From Scedosporium boydii (Eukaryota; Ascomycota; Sordariomycetes; Microascales; Microascaceae): a DNA stretch of 64,000 bases. The translations under genes and the position numbers were made by a program. The stretch lies in the NCBI GenBank assembly GCA_002221725.1, contig NJFT01000010.1, forward strand, positions 186,001-250,000, read 5' to 3'. Within the stretch, counting starts at the first letter, position 1, and each line of letters opens with the position of its first letter. The notes beneath the pieces were generated by a model. It ran no database searches. It saw only the letters and a program-made list of their open reading frames with translations, and was not told where the DNA came from. Below, piece by piece: positions 46,659 to 55,679 of this stretch.

Positions 46659-47699
46659 CTACGTCCGACCCCACCCTTTATTAAGCAGAGCCTTAACGGC
46701 ATCTTCGGAAAGCGCCATGTTTGAAGCCAACGCGCCAGGACCAGACGGGCCAGGGTCGTTGTATGCCGTGACGGCCCTGACTCGTGCTTTTGTGACCTCA
46801 AGAATGGTGCCGCTCGTTATTGTGATGTCATGTCTGTCTGGGTCGTAGTTGCCAATTGTCGAGCTCATAGTATCGCGCTCAATTAATGCTACCATAACCT
46901 CAGCGACTTCCTGCGGCTCGACCCAGACGTCCGACGCGGAGTCAATCATGGCAAGTTTGTCCGGGTTCTCGGTATAAAGGGGGGTCTTGATGATACCCGG
47001 AGCTACGGCGACGATGCGGATGCCGGCAGCATCAATATCTTTAAGCGAGCGGACGAAGCCACTGATAGCGTGTTTGGATGCATCATATAGAGGAGTAGCG
47101 ATGCTAGTGTCCTGCGCGCTCGTACTGGAAATCAGAACGAGAGTCTTGGGGCCGGGGCGGTCCGAGTTGAGGAACCTCGAAATTGCAATCTGGCTCGTCC
47201 TGATGGGGTGAATGATGTTGATGTCGAGAATTGCGTAGCGGCTGTCTCTGACGGAGTCGCGGCTCTGAGAAGTTTCGGGAGGATACCAGAAGCTGCTCCA
47301 AGCCTACAGATTATCGTAGCGGAGAGAGTTAGTCTTCCAAAAGCTGTTCCATTCATTCTAAATAATCCCGATGGGCGAATGTTGAGACGAACTCACCGGC
47401 TCGTAAACACCGGCGCCAGGGCAGACAATGTCAACACCACCGAATTCTCGCTCGGCCACCAAAAACATGCGCTCCAGTTGGTCCCAGTAGCGAACATCAG
47501 TCTGTTGAAAAACAGCCCTCCCACGACCTGCAGCAGGCACGGAGTGACTATCGATCACTTCTTTGGCCTCTGGTCGCAATGCGAGATCAGCAAAGACAAC
47601 ATTACACTCATTGTTGAGGAGTAGCGTAGCGAAAGATAGATTGATGCCACTACCGGAACCGGTGACGATGGCAGTCTTGCCCTTGACGCTTTGTGCCAT
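46659..47699 (-). CDS. short-chain dehydrogenase/reductase
   Basis: Two exons, 47699-47397 and 47303-46659, joined as GVYEP/AWSSFWYPP, giving 315 residues. Classical SDR: cofactor motif TGSGSGIN near residues 14-21, an Asp after the second strand (VVFADLAL) that favours NAD, the catalytic Ser in LISSTSAQ, and Tyr174 and Lys178 in YDASKHA. It oxidises an alcohol or reduces a ketone. It is divergent from the Baeyer-Villiger monooxygenase across about 720 bp, an arrangement that fits alcohol-to-ketone-to-ester conversion. Overall it resembles the 15-hydroxyprostaglandin dehydrogenase-like SDR group, but substrate is not readable. Confidence 0.92.
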
Positions 47700-47988
47700 C
47701 GTAGCTGTGTGAGGGCAAGTTGGGACTGGTTGATTTCAGGCACCGAAGGATATCTTGTGGTGCATATGTTTCGTAAGGGTGAGTCTGCGGGGAGCACGTA
47801 TTCTGTGAAATAAAGTCAGCCAATACCTTATGCTCGGTATAATGATAGTATAGGTAATAACAAGCTGAAGAGCCTTTTTTTAATTGAAAACGGAAATGGA
47901 CTACCCCTTCAAACCTAAAATAGGTTGTAGGCCGTGTGATATCTCTGCAGCAGCTGAGATGTAGGGATAGATTCCGTCTGAGCGCTCT

Positions 47989-48012
47989 AACCGCGCTGAC
48001 CGCGGCGCGGTA
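47989..48012. promoter_or_regulatory. RACCGCG cluster, candidate operator
   Basis: AACCGCGC (47989-47996), GACCGCGG (47998-48005) and the inverse GCGCGGTA (48005-48012). The first two repeat directly at a 9-bp step, as in the element before regulator 1. The cluster lies roughly 300-400 bp from both gene starts. Confidence 0.5.
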
Positions 48013-48141
48013 CACGAACCGAGCACTCCTCACCACCAGCTCATCCCCATTCCGTTAGTCTGATCTTGGCCGAAGGGGCCCAGCTTCCGGGCGAATGGAA
48101 GACAATGAACCATGGGAAGGGAGAAACACTGCAGGGGGAGA

Positions 48142-48149
48142 GACCGCGC
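48142..48149. promoter_or_regulatory. single GACCGCGC element
   Basis: An exact copy of the half-site found three times before regulator 1, on the BVMO side of the divergent promoter. Confidence 0.35.
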
Positions 48150-48422
48150 GCTTAACCTGGCACTAACAGCCCTCTATCAACTAGGCTAATAGCTACCATA
48201 TGATTTGGAGCCACGTCTTCGTCTTCACCACAAGCCTCTAGATAATCCGGGATTTACTAGTTTGTCTGCACACTTCGAAGGGGTGGATTGTTCATATTTA
48301 GAGTAAAAGCGTACCAACTTCAATCTTTACACCTACACTTTGCAAATTCTCATTACTGTCTATTCGATGAGGCGAAACTCGTTTCCTCTAAGTTGTCATT
48401 CAGTTTTAAATCTACAAACAAT

Positions 48423-50093
48423 ATGAGCCTCTCTGTTAGCCACGGGCTAAATGGCCACGACACTTCCTCCCCTGGAGCTTTGAGAGATTACGGCTCTGAC
48501 TTTGACGTCATCATCATTGGTGGCGGATTCTCCGGCTGCTACCTACTATACAAATTACGGAAGGAGGGTTTCAGGGTGCTGCTCATTGAGTCGGCAGAGG
48601 GACTAGGTGGTGTATGGAGGTGGAACTGTTACCCCGGCGCACGGGTAGACACACACGTTCCACTTTACGAGTACTCCATCCCGGAGGTCTGGAAGACCTG
48701 GAACTGGACCGAAAAGTTTCCCACCTCTGCTGAGCTGTGCAAATACTTCGAGCACGTGGACAAAGTCCTCGATCTTAGCAAGGATTGTCTCTATAACACC
48801 AAGGTCATAAGCGCCCACTTCAGCGACGATGAGACCCGTTGGTCAATCACTACCGAAGGGAACTCGACTCCCTACCGGGCTCGGTGGTTCATTCCGTCTG
48901 TTGGCTTTGCTGCCAAGCGCCACTTCCCGGGTTGGCCCGGCCTGGATAGGTTCAAGGGTGTCATCCACCACTCGAGTTTTTGGCCTCGTGAAGGAGTTCA
49001 CTACAAGGGCAAGCGAGTAGGCGTCGTTGGGACCGGCAGTACGGGGATACAGCTCGCTCAGGAGATGGGCCCGGAGTCTAGCGAGCTTACACTGTTCCAA
49101 CGCACGCCTAACTTGGCACTACCACTTCGCAAGGTCTCCCTAACCGCGGAGGGACAGGAGAAAGACAAGGTCAATTACCCGGCTAGGTTTAAGGCGAGGC
49201 TCGAGAGCCGAGGAGGATACGATTTCAGCCCCTGCGATCTCGGAACTTTCGACCACACTTCCGAGGAGCGAGAGAAGTTCTTCGAGGAGAAGTGGGAACA
49301 AGGAGGCTTCCTCCTCTGGGTTGGCTCGTACCGCGACACACTCACAGACATCAAAGCCAACCGCGAAACCTACAACTTTTGGGCTAAGAAGGTCCGGGCC
49401 CTAATTAACGACCCCGAGAAACGTGATCTGCTCGCACCCCTAGAGCCTCCCCACCCCTTTGGCACTAAACGCCCGAGCCTGTTTTGGGACTTTTACGAAG
49501 TCATGAATCGGCCCAACGTTCACATTGCCGATGTGTCCAAGTACCCCGTTAAGGAAGTCACAGAGGAAGGCATCGTGACTACTGATGGTAAACTCCACAG
49601 GCTCGATATTCTCGCGCTGGCTACCGGATTCGACGCAATCACTGGTGGCCTCAAAGCCATCGACATCCGCAATGGTGGAGGCCACTCACTGAGTGACAAG
49701 TGGGCGTCAGGTACCTGGACACATCTGGGAATGATGACGTCCGGGTTTCCTAACATGTTCTTCATGTACGGGCCCCAGGGTCCTACAGCCTTCTCCAATG
49801 GGCCGACCTGCGTTGAGATCCAGGGCGATTGGATTGTCGACGCACTCCTCCATCACCGCGGAAAGGATATCAAACGCATGGAGCCCACGGCGGAGGCAGA
49901 GCAGGGATTTCGCAAATTTGTAAACGACGAAACTGAGAAGACTCTGTATCCGCTGGCAGATTCTTATTACATGGGTGCTAACATTAAAGGCAAGCCTCGT
50001 GAGGCCCTCAATTTTCCCAGCGGCATACCATATTACAAAGATATGCTGGCTGATGCTGCAAGTAAGGGTTATGAGGGGTTCATTTTAGCATAG
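48423..50093 (+). CDS. Baeyer-Villiger monooxygenase (FAD/NADPH)
   Basis: Intronless, 556 residues from the ATG at 48423; upstream in-frame sequence begins at a TTG and is excluded. It inserts oxygen next to a ketone to give an ester or lactone, using FAD, NADPH and O2. The FAD Rossmann motif is IIGGGFSG at 31-38, the NADPH Rossmann motif is VGTGSTG near 202-208, and the Baeyer-Villiger fingerprint FxGxxxHxxxWP is exact (FKGVIHHSSFWP, 177-188). The second family signature GGVWRWNCYPGARVD is also present, as is the late LALATGFDAITGG block. It resembles cyclohexanone/phenylacetone-type enzymes. The neighbouring SDR, permease and regulators suggest catabolism of a ketone or its alcohol. Confidence 0.95.
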   Translation: MSLSVSHGLNGHDTSSPGALRDYGSDFDVIIIGGGFSGCYLLYKLRKEGFRVLLIESAEGLGGVWRWNCYPGARVDTHVPLYEYSIPEVWKTWNWTEKFPTSAELCKYFEHVDKVLDLSKDCLYNTKVISAHFSDDETRWSITTEGNSTPYRARWFIPSVGFAAKRHFPGWPGLDRFKGVIHHSSFWPREGVHYKGKRVGVVGTGSTGIQLAQEMGPESSELTLFQRTPNLALPLRKVSLTAEGQEKDKVNYPARFKARLESRGGYDFSPCDLGTFDHTSEEREKFFEEKWEQGGFLLWVGSYRDTLTDIKANRETYNFWAKKVRALINDPEKRDLLAPLEPPHPFGTKRPSLFWDFYEVMNRPNVHIADVSKYPVKEVTEEGIVTTDGKLHRLDILALATGFDAITGGLKAIDIRNGGGHSLSDKWASGTWTHLGMMTSGFPNMFFMYGPQGPTAFSNGPTCVEIQGDWIVDALLHHRGKDIKRMEPTAEAEQGFRKFVNDETEKTLYPLADSYYMGANIKGKPREALNFPSGIPYYKDMLADAASKGYEGFILA

Positions 50094-50954
50094 ATTATGC
50101 GCTATAATGTAGGTTCTAGGAATTTTACTATTTCTACCGATTAATTCTTTCCTAATTACCAATGATTTCTAAAAACTCCTCATAAATCAGGTTCTAATTG
50201 AGTTTAGCCGTGGTGCGATATTTTCAACGGTCTTTATTTTTAAGGAGTTCATTTTGACATGTCATTGAGTCGTGCCAACGCATCTCCGAGGGAGGGCCTA
50301 TTGAGAGACCCATGAGACTCTAAATGCTCGTCGCTATAAGAGCCGGACAACCATCTTGGATTCGCATGCACATAGCTCTCGTTCAAGTTGGGAGAGTATA
50401 GCAGAATGGGGCGATTTTCATGCTTTTCAACCTCCGCTTTTCTTGGTGCCGTGGTCGCCTTTCACTTTGTTGCTTCTGCAGCTTATGGCCAGCCATTAGC
50501 CCATTACTCGTAGTCGACCGGCCATGCGCCGCTAGCCAGGTTTACACCCTCCCATATTGTATTTGTTTTTGCGGTGGCTGTAAGCTCTAATAGCTAGGTC
50601 GCCTTGGGAGCTATTTCTGAGTCTATATCAGAGTAATTGTCGTTTCTCTCTTTTGTATCATCCCTTTGGTGAGTTTAATGGGAGGAACGCCACCGTCGTG
50701 GGCCCAAGAAAGCTTAGAAATCTTGTCACCGACGCCAAGTTCGAAGTTTGCCTTCCAGAATGTCGTTTCCTGGTCGGAGCCCACCCATCGACCTCGTCGA
50801 GAGAGCTCATTGCGAAGCAGGAGCTACGTGAATGTATTGTCCAGCTCTCCTATAGGAGAGCCGGCCGCGGACGTGCTTTAGCAAAATTGGGATTAGAGAT
50901 GGGATGGGGAGGCCATGTTCTTTCTAACTAACCCCCCTCCGTTTTTCCGACGAG
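50094..50954. other. gene-free stretch downstream of the BVMO
   Basis: AT-rich 3' flank of the BVMO and unremarkable sequence; short frames at 50653-50931 lack any domain. Confidence 0.4.
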
Positions 50955-51066
50955 TCTGGTCTAAGAAAAGCAACGCAGAATGAAGATATGGAGCTCCAAT
51001 TTGCGCCAGCGCTGGCAGGCAACTGCCGCAGATCCACACACTGACAGGGTCTCAACTTCATCACTA
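50955..51066. repeat. fragment of regulator 2 (intron 5/exon 6 boundary)
   Basis: Matches 57828-57944: gaatgaagatatggagctcc against catgaagatatggaactcca, then gacagggtctcaacttcatc against the identical stretch. It lies directly beside the cupin 3' flank and has no open frame, so it is a relic of a second regulator copy. Confidence 0.85.
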
Positions 51067-51280
51067 GTCATGTCACGTATGTCCAAAACACGAGGCGGTG
51101 ACTAAAATCACGAGTCGATTGTTCTCTTGATATAACTAAACTCTACACGGTAGACGCAATGACTCCCAATGCTATGCAGTGAAATCCAAATTAGCGTCCC
51201 TCTTCGTTACTTGCAAACTCCGTCATCTCCAGCTAATCCAAAGGCTGGCGACAACCTACCCACTCCGCTCTAACTTGTAA

Positions 51281-51919
51281 TCAACGAGACTGTAGAACAC
51301 GCTCCATCCCCCCAAGTTCCTCACAAAGCTGCTCGCCATGGATATCCACTGGCGTCGCGTCGAGTAACACGTATAGCATGCGAGACCAGGAATTCTCCAG
51401 GTTAATCCACTGGTGCATTGTGCCTCTCTGAATCAATGTATCTCCAGGATTGAGAGTACGACGCTCGCCCGAGTCCAGTAAACATTCCATCTTGCCGAAA
51501 AGCACAACGGCGTAGTCGCAGCTGACTGTGCGATGCATAGGCGACGAGGCCCGCGGCGGGTAGTCAACGTAGCGCAAGACGGAGCCCCCACGGTTGACAA
51601 GGCCGCTCTGCTTCCGCCCCCGGTGGCCGTGGTAGAAGTCGGTCAGGTCTTGGTTACGCGTGAGTCGAACCGGCATCGCATCCGTGACGTATCCCAATCC
51701 AAAGCCTGCAGGTTCGTTTCTGGGGCCAACATGCCAGAAGGATACTGGCTCGGGGACCGTGTCTGAGTAGATGGCTTTGCCAGACTGGTCATCGTGAGTG
51801 GTGATGTATCGATTCGGCTGTGGAAGTGTGCATGTTTGGAAATGATCCGTTTCTCTGACGGCCGCTGGGCCCTCTGGACTAGGTATGACAGATTGAATTT
51901 CGATCCCGGAAGATTTCAT
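51281..51919 (-). CDS. small cupin-domain protein
   Basis: 212 residues from the ATG at 51919. A longer start at 51976 is possible but adds a poorly structured leader. A single cupin barrel occupies about 110-195: the first motif is PMHRTVSCDYAVVLFG (a His kept, the usual Glu replaced by Asp), the second PGDTLIQRGTMHQWIN with its His. This is the fungal branch whose members read HRTxSxDY...LDSGE...PGD...QRGTxHxW. Members bind a metal and include decarboxylases, isomerases and dioxygenases, so the reaction is not predictable. It is divergent from the FAH fragment, and their shared promoter has two GTTCGGCCCGA sites. A decayed copy of its 3' part lies at 37700-38180. Confidence 0.85.
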   Translation of the reverse strand: MKSSGIEIQSVIPSPEGPAAVRETDHFQTCTLPQPNRYITTHDDQSGKAIYSDTVPEPVSFWHVGPRNEPAGFGLGYVTDAMPVRLTRNQDLTDFYHGHRGRKQSGLVNRGGSVLRYVDYPPRASSPMHRTVSCDYAVVLFGKMECLLDSGERRTLNPGDTLIQRGTMHQWINLENSWSRMLYVLLDATPVDIHGEQLCEELGGMERVLQSR

Positions 51920-52151
51920 GATGAAATTGCAGATAAAGTGAAAGGCTTCGAATATGAATGCAAAGGAAACTTCCATGTGGCGTTTTGTATGGTGATTTCG
52001 CAATCGGGACGCTTCTTCTCGCTACGGGTTTTGCAAAGTGAAACGATTTGGATAATACATCATTCATCGACTTTGGGAATAAATTTGGTCCTTTTCCTTT
52101 CATCTTTCTTAGACCTGCCTGGACTCGAGGAGGTCTCGTGGTTTGAGGGTA

Positions 52152-52164
52152 GTTCGGCCCGAAC
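52152..52164. promoter_or_regulatory. GTTCGG-C-CCGAAC palindrome, candidate operator
   Basis: A perfect inverted repeat with one central base, containing CGG-N1-CCG as expected for a Zn2Cys6 dimer site. It lies about 233 bp before the cupin start. Confidence 0.55.
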
Positions 52165-52256
52165 CTTGAAGCGACCCCTCTCGGACCCTCAGTGCTATTC
52201 CAACTCCCCCTTAAGAATGATCTTTCAGAGCTGGCTTGTTCGGCGTCCCCATAGGC

Positions 52257-52268
52257 GTCGGGCCGAAC
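52257..52268. promoter_or_regulatory. GTTCGGCCCGAC element (minus strand)
   Basis: The plus strand reads gtcgggccgaac. Same core as 52152, inverted in orientation, about 105 bp away. Confidence 0.5.
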
Positions 52269-52652
52269 TTGGTACGATTGTGTCAAGTAGAGTTTAGGCC
52301 AAACGCCGTAGATCTTTGGAACGAGAGCTCCGAAGGCAAATCCCTGGGAAGCCTAGGTCCCGGCAACTAGTTTCGGCTCCTCTGCTCCTTATCTAATGAA
52401 AGTCTTCCAGTGTAGTTGGCGAATTTTCAACACGTTCAGACGCTTGGTCTACTCTCAGATAGAAAAACGGAAGGTCGGCGAACGGGCAAGGATTAGAGAT
52501 GAATTAAAGAAATAGAAGTCTCACTGGTAAAACACCCGTCAGAGACAGACCTAGGTAGAGCCACAGACGTCTCAATATTTTAAGCATACAACATACAGCG
52601 CATAAACCCTGTGATACCGAGGGCAGGTCCTTTGGTTATAGCTTTTGCAGAG

Positions 52653-53177
52653 ATGGTGTCTTGGCCTATTTCTGTGCCTCTCGGCAGCCCCTTTACTTTT
52701 GCCAATATCCCTTTCGGAGTATTCAGTACAGTATCTCTCGTGAGTGTGCCTAGAGCTCCTTTTTGATGAAGAGTCCTGAGGAAAAGAAGCCGCTAAATTC
52801 TTTGTCGATAGCCTGAGAGACGTGTTGGAACGGCCATCGGCGATCTCATCGTCGATTTATCAGTCTTGGAACCCACTCTGGTTTCCCAGAACACATGGCT
52901 GCGTGATGCAATGTCCGAGGGCGAGTCTTTATTTGGCCATGGAGACCTAAACAGGGTCGCAAACCTGCCTCCAAGGATAAGACGGCAGCTTCGGAACACT
53001 CTTATCAACTGGCTCAGTAACCAAGATTCGGCCCTATATTCGAGTGTCTCACTCAACCAGGTCGTGTTTATTCCCATGACTGAAGCTACTATGCATCTTC
53101 CTTTTGATATTCGAGCATTTACCGATTTCATGTGTGCAGACGTTCATGTCGATAATGTAAGTCTTTTTCACTTATGA
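52653..53177 (+). pseudogene. 5' fragment of a fumarylacetoacetase gene
   Basis: Exon 1 (52653-52739) reads MVSWPISVPLGSPFTFANIP then FGVFSTVSL. After a 72-bp intron, exon 2 (from 52812) gives RRVGTAIGDLIVDLSVLEP and ends FIPMTEATMHLPFDIRAFTD followed by FMCADVHVDN. This is the N-terminal domain and the start of the catalytic domain of fumarylacetoacetase, the last enzyme of tyrosine/homogentisate breakdown. At 53157 a GTAAGT donor appears, but no downstream exon with the catalytic C-terminal part exists before the MFS gene at 53387, and the frame closes at 53177. About 145 of the usual 420 or so residues remain, so the gene is truncated. Its promoter is shared with the cupin gene. Confidence 0.8.
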
Positions 53178-53386
53178 GGTAACCGTGGTCGAAGAGCTTG
53201 CTCCTCTGACAGAGAGTAATAGTGCAGCAGACTGGCCGGAGCCTCAACACCTCCAAGTCACTACTGGATCAGCTCAGGAGACCATCTCACCATTTAGTAA
53301 CTGTTATAAAATCCTCACCCTTAGAAGCTGACTCTAACAATAGTCCCAAGCCCTCGTTACTTATTCCAACTATATGATATGCGCTC

Positions 53387-55152
53387 TCAATAGGCGTTCA
53401 GGAAAGGGATGGAGTGAGACAGCTTTCGAATGTGTCCATTTACAAAATACAAAGGAATCGACAAAAGTCCCAGCGCAAGAAGGATTCCAGCAAACAAGAT
53501 GTGGGTGTCTCGGAAGCCCATCTCGGCAATCCACGAGGTAAAGGAGCTGCTATAACCAAACGATATAGCATTGCGACCACCGCAAACAAGCACAATAGCT
53601 GGACCAGAAGTGTGAGGAAGCAGCTCGCTGAGCCAGATGCCTGTTACAGCCGAGATAGCACAGAAGCCAAAGTAGAAGAGGGCGAAGCTGGCATGGATGC
53701 CGACCCAACTGTACTTTTCCGGCTCCATGCCCACGAACCCGTAGGTGATGAGGCCCACACCGGCAACGACGGAGGGAAAGACGAAGTTGAGGAGGACATG
53801 CTCAGGCTCGCGGATCCCGTGGTTCCGGCGTGTCAGGAAGCGGCTGACGGGCTCCGTCAACTGTCCGTATGCCAGGCCGACCAAGGCTCCGATGGCGGCT
53901 CCGACTTGAACGGTTCCAACGACCGATGGGGAGAAGTGCCATGGTAGCATCTCAAGACGCTGAGCGTAGGTGATGCTTAGGATGACGAGGCCTCCAAAGA
54001 CGACGCTATTGAGAAGAAGAGCCCAGAAGGTGCCGGGAACTAAAAGACAGGCGAAAATATCGCGGTAGGCGCCGAGGAAGCGCGTGATCGCCGAGGGTTG
54101 AATCGTGACGAGGCTCAACTGACGCTTGTAGGAGAACGTCTTGGGAGCTTCTGCTCCAGCAGACTCTCCGTCATCAATCTTGAATCCGGCAGCCCTAGCC
54201 TCCTCCGCGGTGTCAAACATCCGATGAGTTCCGTAGGTGTCAGTGGCGTGGACTCTGCCCTCGTGGTGAGCGATGCCGCGGTTAAACAGAGTCTCAGGCA
54301 CCAAGAGAAGGATGGCGACGAGCGAGAAGGCCGCAAAGGCCGCCCAGAACCAATAATTGATCCGCCAGTTGCCATCCGAGGCATCGATGATGAAAGGCAC
54401 GGCTACCAAGAGGAGTGATGAGCCTGCTGCGGTGCATGTCCAATAGGCCACGAGGCGAGCCCCGCGTCGGTCAAGGAAGGAAATGTCCAAGATGATTAGG
54501 GGCAGCTGTAGGTAAAGAAACAATCCGTAAGCGAGGTGATGGGCACTCAGGGACAATTGGAAGATGGGCATACTAGGCAGTCAGAGACACCCGCCGTGAG
54601 ACCCTGGAGACAACGAGCCCCGAGATGAGACTCAAAAGTCTCGGATTTGGCGGCCCAGATAATGGCCGACAACAGTATCACGTTGCTGAGAATGAAAGCG
54701 GCACGGCGACCTAGCGCCATGGATAGGGGAACGAAGAAAAAGTTGCCCAGCCCCATGCAGAGAGAGGGATAGCTGGCAAGATCCGAGATGCGTGCGGGGT
54801 TAAACGTCTGTTATTTGGACATTATCAGTTACCAGCTTGCAAATATCATTTCTTAGGGATAAGCGGATGTGGAGGAACTTACGCCTCGGGTCTGCTTCAT
54901 GTATTCGGGAACAAGCTCGCCAAAGAAGAGGGGAGTGGACTGGACCACACCGAACCCGGCAATACCATAGACGCAGACAGCCATCATTATGAGGCGCTGG
55001 CGCCAGGGTCCAAAATTAAGGGGATCATTTGGATCGTTGGAGGGGATAGGCAGCTTTCGAACCGTGCCGTCTTCTGCGTACAGGAGGTTCTCGGCATATT
55101 CGACAGTGAGGACCTTGTCGCTGGCTGCTTTGTTTCCGGCCTCGGATGCCAT
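53387..55152 (-). CDS. MFS transporter
   Basis: Three exons: 55152-54883, 54807-54574 and 54505-53387, giving 540 residues. The joins give MKQTRGTFNPARIS and GVSDCLLPLIILDISFLDRR. The cytoplasmic N-terminus is followed by helix 1 (RLIMMAVCVYGIAGFGVVQS), and there are about twelve helices with a long central loop (about 255-310). The inter-helix segments MALGRRAAFILSN and ISFLDRRGARLVAYW correspond to the MFS loop 2-3 and helix 4-5 region. The layout is that of DHA1-type drug/organic-compound proton antiporters; substrate unknown. It is divergent from regulator 2, with two GTTCGGCCCGA sites and an 18-bp palindrome between them. Confidence 0.92.
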
Positions 55153-55292
55153 TATAACTAGTATGCCTGTACCAAGGTGGGATATGCTAATTACGTCGTA
55201 AACTGGTGGAGCTGGCAAATAGAGAATTCAAAAGGATGCTTTATTTAATATAATTCAAGCTTTGTGGGGAGAGCGGCCGAGACAACGGGATT

Positions 55293-55310
55293 AATCCGGG
55301 GCCCCGGATT
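55293..55310. promoter_or_regulatory. 18-bp perfect palindrome with CGG-N4-CCG
   Basis: AATCCGGGGCCCCGGATT is its own reverse complement. The inner CGG-GGCC-CCG is a Zn2Cys6-type arrangement. It lies 141-158 bp before the MFS start. Confidence 0.5.
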
Positions 55311-55399
55311 TTCCCCAGATTTTGATTCTCATGAGATGCCCTGGCCAAGTCTGAGCGAACAGGAAGAAAGTATCTGAACTACAAAGGCAGTCCAGACTC

Positions 55400-55411
55400 G
55401 TTCGGCCCGAT
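55400..55411. promoter_or_regulatory. GTTCGGCCCGAT element
   Basis: Same core as at 52152, 52257 and 55528; about 250 bp before the MFS start and 270 bp before the regulator 2 start. Confidence 0.5.
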
Positions 55412-55527
55412 GGTCGAGCATGGGTTAGCGTTCGCGTTGATTTAGTCTGGCTTGTGGCACGCCTCAGAGTCACAACTCCCTTATTAAGGATCAATGTCAA
55501 TTTTTTAAGGGTCCCTGAGACTTCAAT

Positions 55528-55539
55528 GTTCGGCCCGAC
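55528..55539. promoter_or_regulatory. GTTCGGCCCGAC element
   Basis: Identical over all 12 bases to the minus-strand element at 52257-52268; about 141-152 bp before the regulator 2 start. Confidence 0.5.
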
Positions 55540-55679
55540 CATCTCAAAACACATTTCGACTCCCTCGCTTCCCCCGAACGTTTATCTTTTCTTGCATCGG
55601 TGGAATCGTAGCATTCTCCCGAACACCGAACACCCCACATAGGAATATCGCGCGAACCTCAAGTGGTGGACGCGTAACC

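Larger units (their letters stand above)
47700..48422. promoter_or_regulatory. divergent promoter of SDR and BVMO genes
   Basis: Shared by both genes. It contains the RACCGCG cluster at 47989-48012 and an exact GACCGCGC at 48142-48149. No coding frame. Confidence 0.6.
51920..52652. promoter_or_regulatory. divergent promoter of cupin and FAH-like genes
   Basis: No coding frame is supported. It contains the two GTTCGGCCCGA elements. Confidence 0.55.
55153..55679. promoter_or_regulatory. divergent promoter of MFS transporter and regulator 2
   Basis: Holds the palindrome at 55293-55310 and the GTTCGGCCCGA sites at 55400 and 55528. Confidence 0.6.

Noticed and set aside
48288..48422. 45-residue N-terminal extension of the BVMO
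   Set aside because: Starts at a TTG and lies in the divergent promoter; the FAD motif is correctly placed from the ATG at 48423.
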